A stretch of 43,167 bases of DNA from a bacterium (GTDB lineage: Bacteria; DUMJ01), in the NCBI GenBank assembly GCA_026418035.1, contig JAOACC010000037.1:1-43167 (forward strand), read 5' to 3'. Numbering within the stretch: the stretch's first letter is position 1; each line of letters begins with the position of its first letter. Of this stretch, positions 37,181-43,167 are shown one piece after another. The position numbers and the translations under genes were made by a program. Under the pieces are notes generated by a model. The model was not told the origin of the DNA and did no database searches. It saw only the letters and a program-made list of their open reading frames with translations.

Positions 37181-38863
37181 TTATTTTATCATAGACTTTA
37201 ATCTATTGATCTCACTACTTAATTCTATAAATCTTCTATTTAGATCTTCTTTATTTTCGTCCTTTTCCTTACTTAATTCGCTTATTATTTTTGAAAGCTG
37301 TACCTCTAATAAGAGTATCTTATCTTTAATCTCTCCATCTCTTAATCTAGATCTTTTAAAGAGATAATATTCGTAATCTCCAGGATAAACCGTTATTCTA
37401 CAATTCTCTATCTCCCAGATTGTATCTGCAATTTTAGACACAAAGTATCTATCATGTGAAACAAATATTATACTACCTTTATACCATTTTAATGCCTCTT
37501 CTATGACTTCTCTAGAGCTTATATCAAGGAAATTGGTGGGCTCATCCATAAGTAAGATGTTAAATCCGCCAAGAATTAATTTTGCAAGTGTAACTCTTAC
37601 TCTTTCTCCCATGCTTAATGAGCTTATAGGCTTTAAAACCTCATCCTCAAGGAATAAAAGACAACCCAAGAGTGTTCTTATAGTTGTTATATCAGAATTA
37701 GATGCTCTTTTTACCTCTTCTATAATTGTATTCTCTAGATTAAGAAGGTTAATTTCTTGTTCTAAATAACCAATCTTAGCCGATTTTGATATCCAAACTT
37801 CACCCTTAGTTGGAGATTCTTCCCCTAAAATTATACGCAGTAATGTAGTCTTTCCCGCCCCATTATTACCCAATAATGCTATCTTTTGTCCATTTTTTAC
37901 AGATAAATCGGCATTTTCAAAAAGTAGCTTATTGCCAAATGATTTAGATAAAGCAGTACATCGGATTATGGTATCTAACCCTTCATCTTTAGAGTCAAAT
38001 TCAAGTTTGATATGTTGCTCCTCAAAAGGCTTTTCTTTAGCCTCCAATCTTTCTATACGTTTTTCTATAGATTTGCCAATCTTAGCCACTTTAGAGGCTT
38101 TTCTTCCATAGAAATCTTTAGAGTACCGCCAAAAAGAGTCTTTTTTATCTTTTATCCTCCCTACAGATTGAGCTCTTTCCTTTATCTTTCTGCTAGCCTC
38201 CTCTAGTCTTTTCTTTTCTTCAGTGTATCTTTCGTATTCTTGCCAAGCTCTTTCTAGCTCTTCTTTTTTCTTTTGGGCATAGTTAGAGTAATTACCAGTA
38301 TATAAACTTATCTTGCCTCTATAGATTTCGATAATCTTATTGGTAACCTTATCTAGGAGAAACCTATCGTGAGATACTATTAATAGCGTTCCACTAAATT
38401 TATTCAGCTCTTCCTCAAGAAATTCTATTCCTTTTATATCTATGTGATTAGTTGGTTCATCCAAGATAAGAATTATTGGCTTATCTTCTAAAAGCTCTGC
38501 CAATTTTAGTTTTGTTTTCTCTCCTCCACTTAAGACTTTACAAGGAGAATCAAGTATATCTTTTCTTAGTCCCATCCGCTTTAAAATAGCGCTTGAAGAG
38601 TGGATTTTGAAACACTCTCTAACTAATTTATTTTCAGGTAGTGTTAAATCTTGAGGTAAGTATCCAATTTTCCCAGATACTTCTACATACCCCCTGTCAG
38701 GTTCCAAGATGTTAAGTATAAGCTTTAGAAGGGTAGTCTTACCTGTTCCGTTAGGGCCAACAATTCCTATTCTATCTCCAGCATGGATATCAAGAGAAAA
38801 CTTCTCAAAGAGAGTCCTTTCTCCGTAAGACTTGGAAAGGTCTCTTATTCTTATTGTTAACAA
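37181..38863 (-). CDS. ABC-F family ATPase (translation factor/ribosome-associated)
   Basis: This 560-residue soluble protein has two ABC domains and no membrane segments. The first has GPNGTGKTT, LSGGEKTKL and ILILDEPTNHID; the second has GNNGAGKTT, LSMGERVRV and ILLMDEPTNFLD. A charged linker (about residues 195-275, rich in Lys/Glu/Arg) fits the P-site tRNA interaction motif, and a C-terminal coiled coil follows. ABC-F proteins bind the ribosomal E site and rescue stalled or antibiotic-blocked ribosomes. The subclass (Uup-, YfmR- or resistance-type) cannot be decided by eye. The start is TTG or ATG near AGAGGTGATTTTTTG, giving MLTIRIRDLSKSYG. Confidence 0.93.
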   Translation of the reverse strand: MLTIRIRDLSKSYGERTLFEKFSLDIHAGDRIGIVGPNGTGKTTLLKLILNILEPDRGYVEVSGKIGYLPQDLTLPENKLVRECFKIHSSSAILKRMGLRKDILDSPCKVLSGGEKTKLKLAELLEDKPIILILDEPTNHIDIKGIEFLEEELNKFSGTLLIVSHDRFLLDKVTNKIIEIYRGKISLYTGNYSNYAQKKKEELERAWQEYERYTEEKKRLEEASRKIKERAQSVGRIKDKKDSFWRYSKDFYGRKASKVAKIGKSIEKRIERLEAKEKPFEEQHIKLEFDSKDEGLDTIIRCTALSKSFGNKLLFENADLSVKNGQKIALLGNNGAGKTTLLRIILGEESPTKGEVWISKSAKIGYLEQEINLLNLENTIIEEVKRASNSDITTIRTLLGCLLFLEDEVLKPISSLSMGERVRVTLAKLILGGFNILLMDEPTNFLDISSREVIEEALKWYKGSIIFVSHDRYFVSKIADTIWEIENCRITVYPGDYEYYLFKRSRLRDGEIKDKILLLEVQLSKIISELSKEKDENKEDLNRRFIELSSEINRLKSMIK

Positions 38864-38915
38864 AAAATCACCTCTTATATTTAATGTAGTCTTTTTACTA
38901 ACTCTAAGCCCTTAT

Positions 38916-38924
38916 ATTATAACA
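38916..38924 (-). promoter_or_regulatory. Extended -10 promoter of the ABC-F gene
   Basis: The minus strand reads TGTTATAAT, the same extended -10 form as before the PsbP-like gene, about 55 bases before the ABC-F start. The -35 candidate (TATTCA, 17-base spacing) is poor. Confidence 0.5.
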
Positions 38925-39081
38925 TTTAGATTCTAAGATGAATACAGTTGTAAAAGGTACACATAGTGCAGATTGGCTTTATGACAAGATAAATGATGAA
39001 TCCTTAGGGTAGAATTCAATTCTTCGCTAAAAATGAATTAATAAATTCTGATAATAGAAAACCCCTTAGATTAGGGTGGGT

Positions 39082-39110
39082 TTGACTTAAGCATATTCTT
39101 ATAGTATAGT
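39082..39110 (+). promoter_or_regulatory. Sigma-70 promoter of the propeller lipoprotein
   Basis: TTGACT (39082-39087), a 17-base spacer and TATAGT (39105-39110) match the consensus at 10 of 12 positions. Transcription would start at about 39117, inside the left arm of the long inverted repeat, giving a leader of about 177 bases. Confidence 0.8.
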
Positions 39111-39113
39111 ATG

Positions 39114-39257
39114 TTTAGAGACAGGATAATGAAAGGAGTTGGGAGTGGGGAAAACGATATAAAATATGGAATATCTCTTGTTTTTCCGAGAGGATTTGGA
39201 TTTTAAGAGAAAGAGTTCTTAAGTATTCTAAAATTTATTCTTTATCTTGTCTCTAAA
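39114..39257 (+). ncRNA. Candidate structured leader RNA or small RNA
   Basis: TTTAGAGACAGGATAA (39114-39129) can pair with TTATCTTGTCTCTAAA (39242-39257): 16 consecutive pairs with a single G-U. Inside, GGGAAAAC/GTTTTTCC (39148-39155 with 39180-39187) continues into GATAT/ATATC (39156-39160 with 39171-39175). A second hairpin, TTAAGA/TCTTAA (39203-39208 with 39217-39222), extends by wobble pairs. The fold is a three-way junction whose closing stem begins at the predicted transcription start. I do not recognise a known riboswitch or RNA class. Alternatives are a 144-bp miniature inverted-repeat element or chance pairing. Confidence 0.45.
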
Positions 39258-39293
39258 GTTTAAAATTTTATCTTTATAGAAAGGAGAAAGAAC

Positions 39294-40205
39294 GTGAAAA
39301 GACTTATGAAATTTTTGGCATTTTTTATTGTTCCAAGTCTCTTTCTTATGGGGCTTTATGGCTGTGACAGTTGTAATCCAGAGCCTGTATTGAATTTAGG
39401 AAAGATTATATTTGCTAGTGCACGTGATACAGATGGCGACCTTGAAATCTACATAATGAATCCAGATGGATCTAATTTGACTAAAATTACTGATAACCAA
39501 GCTAATGATTATTATCCCTCATTTTCAAAGGATGGTTCAAAAATTGTCTTTGTTTCTGATCGAGATGGAAATCCAGAGATTTATACGATGAATAGAGACG
39601 GCACAAACCAAGTCAGAATTACAAATAATTCGGCTTGGGATTATTATCCCAATTTTTCTCCAGACGGAAAGAAGATAGTATTTTATTCTAATAGAGATGG
39701 GAATGGGGAAATCTATCTTTATGATTCCACAGTTATTTCCCATCCTCAATTTACTAATCTTACCAATCATTCTAGCTATGATAGATTTCCATCCTTTTCC
39801 CCAGATGGACAAAAGATTATTTTTGTATCTGACCGTGATGGGGATGATGAAATTTATACAATGAATATAAACGGTTCTAACCTGACTAAGCTTACTGACA
39901 ACAATTCTAATGATTGGTTTCCTCGTTTCTCTCTAGATGGGACAAGGATAGTTTTTACATCTATGCGTGATGGAAGTGAAGAGATTTATACGATGAATGC
40001 GAATGGCTCTAATCAAAATAGGCTTACTGAAGATTCTTATCAAGATTGGTATCCATGTTTTTCTCTAATAGGTACAAGGATTGTTTTTCAATCTAAACGT
40101 GATGGGGTTACTTGGGAGATATACACCATGGACCTTAACGGGACTAATTTGACTAGACTTACAAACCATACATCTGGTAATGCCTATCCTTTCTGGGGAC
40201 CATAA
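39294..40205 (+). CDS. Six-bladed PD40/TolB-like beta-propeller lipoprotein
   Basis: This 303-residue exported protein starts at GTG, preceded by AAAGGAG. Its signal sequence ends in a lipobox-like LYGC at about residue 24, so a lipid-anchored envelope protein is likely, although Tyr at -2 is unusual. The rest is six tandem repeats of about 42-47 residues with the pattern KIVFxSxRDGxxEIYTMNxDGxN and a YPxFSxDG end, as in TolB-type WD40-like (PD40) propellers. Six repeats would close one propeller. The third repeat deviates ([13 protein letters not shown]). Such domains bind proteins or glycans; no enzymatic residues are evident. The gene is single, with its own promoter and terminator. Confidence 0.88.
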   Translation: MKRLMKFLAFFIVPSLFLMGLYGCDSCNPEPVLNLGKIIFASARDTDGDLEIYIMNPDGSNLTKITDNQANDYYPSFSKDGSKIVFVSDRDGNPEIYTMNRDGTNQVRITNNSAWDYYPNFSPDGKKIVFYSNRDGNGEIYLYDSTVISHPQFTNLTNHSSYDRFPSFSPDGQKIIFVSDRDGDDEIYTMNINGSNLTKLTDNNSNDWFPRFSLDGTRIVFTSMRDGSEEIYTMNANGSNQNRLTEDSYQDWYPCFSLIGTRIVFQSKRDGVTWEIYTMDLNGTNLTRLTNHTSGNAYPFWGP

Positions 40206-40215
40206 GATTAAGCTT

Positions 40216-40247
40216 GGGGCAGGCTAAAGCCTGCCCCTTTGTTTTAG
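40216..40247 (+). terminator. Rho-independent terminator of the propeller gene
   Basis: A perfect 9-bp stem GGGGCAGGC/GCCTGCCCC (40216-40224 with 40229-40237) with the loop TAAA is followed by TTTGTTTTAG, ten bases after the stop codon. Confidence 0.9.
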
Positions 40248-40278
40248 TTAGCTAGATTCCTACACGTCGCAATTATTG

Positions 40279-41016
40279 CTACTTTGCTGAATTTAAAATT
40301 CTTTTTGCATTATTTTTTAATATATTTAATTTTTCCCCCTCGGATATCTTACTACCTTTCACCCAGCCAATAGCTGGTCTTGGGTCTATAAAAGGAAAAT
40401 CTGTTCCAAAAAGAATCCTGTCACTGCCAATTCTTTCAACGTAATACTCAATTATTCCGTTATACATAGCAGAACCCGTCAGATCTAGGTAAACATTATC
40501 GACATTCTTTGCCAAATCTACTGCTAGGAGCATTGATTTTAAGTCTCCTCCTGAGTGTCCCATGATGAATATTGCATTTTGATAAGATTTAGCTACTTCT
40601 ATAAGTGTCCTTACATCTCTTTCCCCCCATGTATGTATTAAGATAGGCCATCTGTGCTCATCTGCATACTTATATGCATATAGATAATTAACCCCATCTA
40701 TGGGGTACAGATGTGTTCCCGGATGTAATTTGATTCCTATAAATCCCTGTGAAGCTCTCTTTTTGAGCTCATCTTCCATCTTACCTGCAAAGTAAGGACT
40801 CAATGTAACATATCCTTTGAACCTATCTGGAAAAGCATTCATAGCTTCAAAAACCATTTCATTACCTAATTCGTAGTCAGGCCCTATTCCTATAAGAGCA
40901 CTTATCCAGGCAAATTCCATGCCTATCCTATCCATTATTTTTACCATAGATAAGAAGTCTCCCCCATCATAGTAAAAGTTATACCACTTCCCTAGATGTG
41001 CATGTGCATCTATCAT
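40279..41016 (-). CDS. Amidohydrolase-family metal-dependent hydrolase (PF04909 type)
   Basis: This 245-residue TIM-barrel protein of the amidohydrolase-2 group keeps the metal and catalytic motifs: IDAHAHLG at the N-terminus (residues 2-9), the barrel His in PILIHTWGERD (about residue 128), FIMGHSGGD (about 151-159) and ILFGTDFPFIDP (about 206-217) with the catalytic-type Asp. Members are hydrolases and decarboxylases acting on cyclic or carboxylated substrates. The start ATG overlaps the stop of the upstream paralog by four bases. It is the last gene of the SBP - Gfo/Idh - amidohydrolase series, so its substrate may be a sugar-acid or lactone derivative; this is inference. Confidence 0.87.
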   Translation of the reverse strand: MIDAHAHLGKWYNFYYDGGDFLSMVKIMDRIGMEFAWISALIGIGPDYELGNEMVFEAMNAFPDRFKGYVTLSPYFAGKMEDELKKRASQGFIGIKLHPGTHLYPIDGVNYLYAYKYADEHRWPILIHTWGERDVRTLIEVAKSYQNAIFIMGHSGGDLKSMLLAVDLAKNVDNVYLDLTGSAMYNGIIEYYVERIGSDRILFGTDFPFIDPRPAIGWVKGSKISEGEKLNILKNNAKRILNSAK

Positions 41017-41759
41017 AGACTTACCTCCTGAATAAGTCTGTCAGCATTTTTATATGCTATATAATTTTTAACTTCTTCCGGTATATCTGCCTTCTCTATA
41101 TAGAATATCGTAGACCCTGGATTCTTATATGGGAGATTACTTCCAAAAAGCATACGTTCTCCACCAAATCTCTTATATAAAGTCTCTATCCCAAGAAATG
41201 TGATATATCCAGATAATTCTATATATACATTTTTATACCTTTTTAAAAGTGGGAAGATGTAAGAACTCTGTCTGTAGGTTAAATCTGTTAAGACCAATCT
41301 AATATTGGGGTGATTTTTCAACATGCTATATATATCTTTCCAGCCCGTACTATTTGGAGACATTAATATAGGGATTTTTATCTCTTCTAAAAGGGATAAT
41401 AGATCTCCTATTACTTCCTCTTCTAATAAGAAATTATGTAAGTCTGGGAAAAACCTAACCGCCTTGACATTGTTAATTTTAAGCTCTTCTAAAAGCTTAT
41501 CAGATGCGTTAATTGGGAAAATATCAATTGGTAGAAGAGTCCAGGTAACATAGAGATTAGGACAATCTTTAATCTCTTCTACCAATTTCTTATCCCCGAA
41601 ATAGGCATCATAGTCTCTGCTATAGCTGTGATAGACTAATGCTCTTTTGATATTAAATCTATTCATCTCCTCATTTAATTTGTTAACATCTAACAGATTG
41701 TCTATAGTGACAACTGTAGTTTTTCCTATCATTACGTTAAAATCGAAATATTCTCTCAT
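41013..41759 (-). CDS. Amidohydrolase-fold protein lacking metal ligands
   Basis: This 248-residue protein parallels the neighbour at 40279 in length and order of segments, but every catalytic motif is replaced. The N-terminal DAHAHLG becomes DFNVMIG, the barrel His becomes PILMSPN, GHSGGD becomes LTDLTYR, and FGTDFP becomes FGSNLP. The scaffold is preserved (VKAVRFFPDLHNF, VYIELSGYITFLG, RMLFGSNLPYKNPG), so it is not a decaying pseudogene. It is likely a non-catalytic partner or regulator of the active paralog, with which it is translationally coupled. ATG start is nine bases after the Gfo/Idh stop. Confidence 0.8.
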   Translation of the reverse strand: MREYFDFNVMIGKTTVVTIDNLLDVNKLNEEMNRFNIKRALVYHSYSRDYDAYFGDKKLVEEIKDCPNLYVTWTLLPIDIFPINASDKLLEELKINNVKAVRFFPDLHNFLLEEEVIGDLLSLLEEIKIPILMSPNSTGWKDIYSMLKNHPNIRLVLTDLTYRQSSYIFPLLKRYKNVYIELSGYITFLGIETLYKRFGGERMLFGSNLPYKNPGSTIFYIEKADIPEEVKNYIAYKNADRLIQEVSL

Positions 41760-41767
41760 CTATTCTT

Positions 41768-42652
41768 TCACCCTATATCTTGAATATATATTTCGGTTCC
41801 ACTAAGATAAGATACCTCAATAGCCTTTAATACTATGACTACCTCTAGCATATCATCATAATCTATTGGTAATTTGGAAGTTTTTATCATCTCTAGAAAT
41901 TTTAAAAGACCATAGTAGTATGGGGAGGGTGTTTGCTTACCATCCCAATAATTCCAACCATTTTTGCCAAAGGCTGAGATTGTAAACGTATAGACTGCAT
42001 TCCCTAACATCATAAGTTCTACTATTCTATCATCGGGATAGGTTAGAGTAACTGCTACATTATTGTTATTATTTACTGCCATAACTCTTTCAACCCCGCT
42101 ACCGAATATCTCTTGACATAGTTCCACTATATGGACTCCATAAAAAAATATTCCCTGATATTCACTGTAGATATCTGCCGGGCCACATACAAATCCGGCA
42201 GTTAAGGGACCCTTAGAAGATAGATCTTCTTTCAATTTTACTATAGGCTCATCAAATCTAAGGGTAGAAAAAGATGTTATAAGTGTACCTTTTTCTTTAG
42301 CCAAATCTATTATACGCTTAGCATTCTCTACAGATGCCTCTAGAGGTTTATCTATGAAAGTTGGTATACCAGCTTCAATAAATGGTTTTGAAAATTTATA
42401 ATGTAAGGCACCATCTCTTAATACCACCATAACTGCATCTACTTTCCCAATCATATCTTCAGGGTATTGAACTATTTCGGGAATATTACCTAGTTTAGCA
42501 ACTTCTTCTGTTCTATTTCTCTCAAATCCCCATATAGAAACAATCTTTGCTCCTTCTATTTTTAACCCCTTTATCCCTTCTGGTAGGTTAGTAAGTTGCG
42601 AAAATGCTATTGCATGAGAATTATCAGAACCTACTATGCCAATTCTTGTCAT
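41768..42652 (-). CDS. Gfo/Idh/MocA-like oxidoreductase
   Basis: This is a 294-residue protein with a Rossmann start MTRIGIVGSDNSHAIAF and the family motif in the form FIDKPLE (usual EKP, here DKP) near residue 103. The C-terminal domain is shorter than in the 20496 protein. GVHIVELCQEIFG near residue 185 occupies the region where the family has its His-containing helix. The ORF track starts 18 codons too early, across a hairpin. GGAGGGG four bases before ATG 42652 fixes the start. It is the first gene after the SBP terminator hairpin and leads the two amidohydrolase genes. Substrate is probably a sugar or sugar-like acid, unproven. Confidence 0.88.
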   Translation of the reverse strand: MTRIGIVGSDNSHAIAFSQLTNLPEGIKGLKIEGAKIVSIWGFERNRTEEVAKLGNIPEIVQYPEDMIGKVDAVMVVLRDGALHYKFSKPFIEAGIPTFIDKPLEASVENAKRIIDLAKEKGTLITSFSTLRFDEPIVKLKEDLSSKGPLTAGFVCGPADIYSEYQGIFFYGVHIVELCQEIFGSGVERVMAVNNNNNVAVTLTYPDDRIVELMMLGNAVYTFTISAFGKNGWNYWDGKQTPSPYYYGLLKFLEMIKTSKLPIDYDDMLEVVIVLKAIEVSYLSGTEIYIQDIG

Positions 42653-42680
42653 TAGACCCCTCCTAATTATTAATAATAAA

Positions 42681-42704
42681 GGGGGCAATATATTCATTGC
42701 CCCC
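42681..42704 (-). terminator. Hairpin after the right-end SBP gene
   Basis: GGGGGCAAT/ATTGCCCCC (42681-42689 with 42696-42704) forms a perfect 9-bp stem with the loop ATATTC. On the minus strand it is followed by TTTATTATTAATAATT, a weak T-tract, so partial termination with read-through into the Gfo/Idh gene is plausible. Confidence 0.7.
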
Positions 42705-42714
42705 AAATATTAGA

Positions 42715-43148
42715 TTACTTTTTGATAAAAAACTGTTCTGGATTCATATATCCAGGACTCATATATGGAAATGCCAAGGTTCCCTCTCTTGGAACATTTT
42801 TAAAGTTATTTTTAACTACTACTGGAGTATAAAAGAAGCCTAATACAGGTAAAGCATATAAATTCTTTGCCCATAGATATAAAATTTCATCCGTAAGTTT
42901 ATCTATTTCTTCCTGATTTACAGAAAGTATTATTTTATCGAAGTTTGCTATCATCTTTAAAGCGTCTCCTGTTGGCTTTATAGCACCTTCAGCTTTACCT
43001 CTAGAAGTGTACCAAAGACCCCAAAGAGGTCCGTAGTAGCAGGATGTGGAATTTGGAAGTATAAACATAGAATAGGTCAGCAAGAATTTACCTGGATACA
43101 GACTTCCTAGGGTATATCCAGCTATCTGATAATCTGCACTGTTTATCC
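42715..43148 (-). CDS. ABC transporter substrate-binding protein, family 5, C-terminal fragment cut by the contig end
   Basis: This is the 3' part of a fourth Opp-type SBP. The ORF track uses a TTG at 43083, but the frame stays open beyond it to the adapter boundary, reading GINSADYQIAGYTLGSLYPG, so the true start is outside. Shared features with the other SBPs are GLWYTSRGKAEG (compare WYTTGGKGGE), LWAKNLYALPVLG, VVKNNFKNVP and the closing NPEQFFIKK. It appears to head the Gfo/Idh - amidohydrolase genes, after a hairpin. Bases 43149-43167 are adapter and should not be translated. Confidence 0.9.
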
Positions 43149-43167
43149 CTGTCTCTTATACACATCT
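43149..43167. other. Nextera/Tn5 mosaic-end adapter sequence (artefact)
   Basis: The last 19 bases, CTGTCTCTTATACACATCT, equal the reverse complement of the Tn5 mosaic end AGATGTGTATAAGAGACAG used in Nextera tagmentation libraries, at 19 of 19 positions. It is untrimmed library adapter at the contig end and not genomic DNA. Confidence 0.97.

Larger units (their letters stand above)
38864..39293. promoter_or_regulatory. 430-base divergent intergenic region
   Basis: It holds an extended -10 promoter for the ABC-F gene, a consensus-like promoter for the propeller lipoprotein, and a long leader with strong secondary-structure potential (39114-39257). The inverted repeat CCCT-TAGATT-AGGG lies just upstream of the -35 box. 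A 25-codon ORF starting at 39129 in the leader has no convincing coding character. The stretch 38930-39060 shows nothing I can identify. Confidence 0.65.

Noticed and set aside
39114-39129. AGAGACAG inside the leader inverted repeat resembles part of the Tn5 mosaic end
   Set aside because: Only 8 of 19 mosaic-end bases match, against a full 19-base match at the contig end. It is not an internal adapter junction.
39129-39206. 25-codon ORF in the leader (starts ATGAAAGGAGTTGGG) as a possible leader peptide
   Set aside because: No ribosome-binding site precedes it and it has no run of regulatory codons. The ATG begins in the left arm of the strong repeat, and the structure is a better explanation.

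Overview
The window is a gene-dense, AT-rich bacterial contig. Isoleucine ATA and arginine AGA/AGG codons are frequent, and Shine-Dalgarno sites are strong (GGAGG is common). It carries no rRNA, tRNA, CRISPR array or mobile element that I can see. The content suggests an anaerobic, saccharolytic, probably thermophilic bacterium such as Thermotogota, Dictyoglomota or Atribacterota: Opp-type sugar-binding proteins, GH38 and GH2 enzymes, Gfo/Idh/MocA oxidoreductases, URO-D-like proteins and an Fe-S PreA-like dehydrogenase. That placement is inference; no marker here fixes the taxon. MurJ and a phosphohexomutase indicate a peptidoglycan-containing cell. The last 19 bases are an exact Nextera/Tn5 mosaic-end adapter, so the right edge is a sequencing artefact and the last gene is cut by it.

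Layout. 1-8933: the tail of an Opp-type binding protein faces a five-gene minus-strand operon (URO-D-like, beta-mannosidase, ROK regulator, alpha-mannosidase, URO-D-like). 9029-15292: a secreted PsbP-like protein, then a plus-strand run of SIS deaminase-like enzyme, small ORF, HhH-GPD glycosylase and ABC exporter, followed by an IclR regulator with its own promoter and a PreA-like dehydrogenase. 15295-24694: a minus-strand run of LacZ, Gfo/Idh, fused ABC permease, ABC ATPase and PcrA helicase. 24782-30472: a cytidine deaminase diverges from an SBP - URO-D-like - SBP operon that starts at a perfect consensus sigma-70 promoter. 30571-35285: phosphohexomutase, MurJ and acyl-CoA ligase. 35289-38863: a YxlEFG-like small membrane protein/ABC exporter set and an ABC-F ATPase. 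38864-39293: a 430-bp gap with divergent promoters and a candidate structured leader RNA in front of a six-bladed PD40-propeller lipoprotein. 40279-43148: two amidohydrolase-fold genes (one apparently catalytically dead), a Gfo/Idh oxidoreductase and a truncated fourth Opp-type SBP.

How it fits together: most of the window looks like uptake and dismantling of mannose- and galactose-containing glycans. Opp-type SBPs, which in Thermotoga often bind oligosaccharides rather than peptides, would capture the glycans. Alpha- and beta-mannosidases and LacZ would cleave them, a SIS enzyme may process amino sugar phosphates, and a phosphohexomutase would connect to central or envelope metabolism. Three URO-D-superfamily proteins recur next to these SBPs and glycosidases, each with a differently altered zinc-ligand set, so a methyl-transfer or other undescribed step on these substrates is possible. 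The best non-coding candidate is the 39114-39257 leader, where a 16-bp long-range stem starts at the predicted transcription start and encloses two further hairpins.
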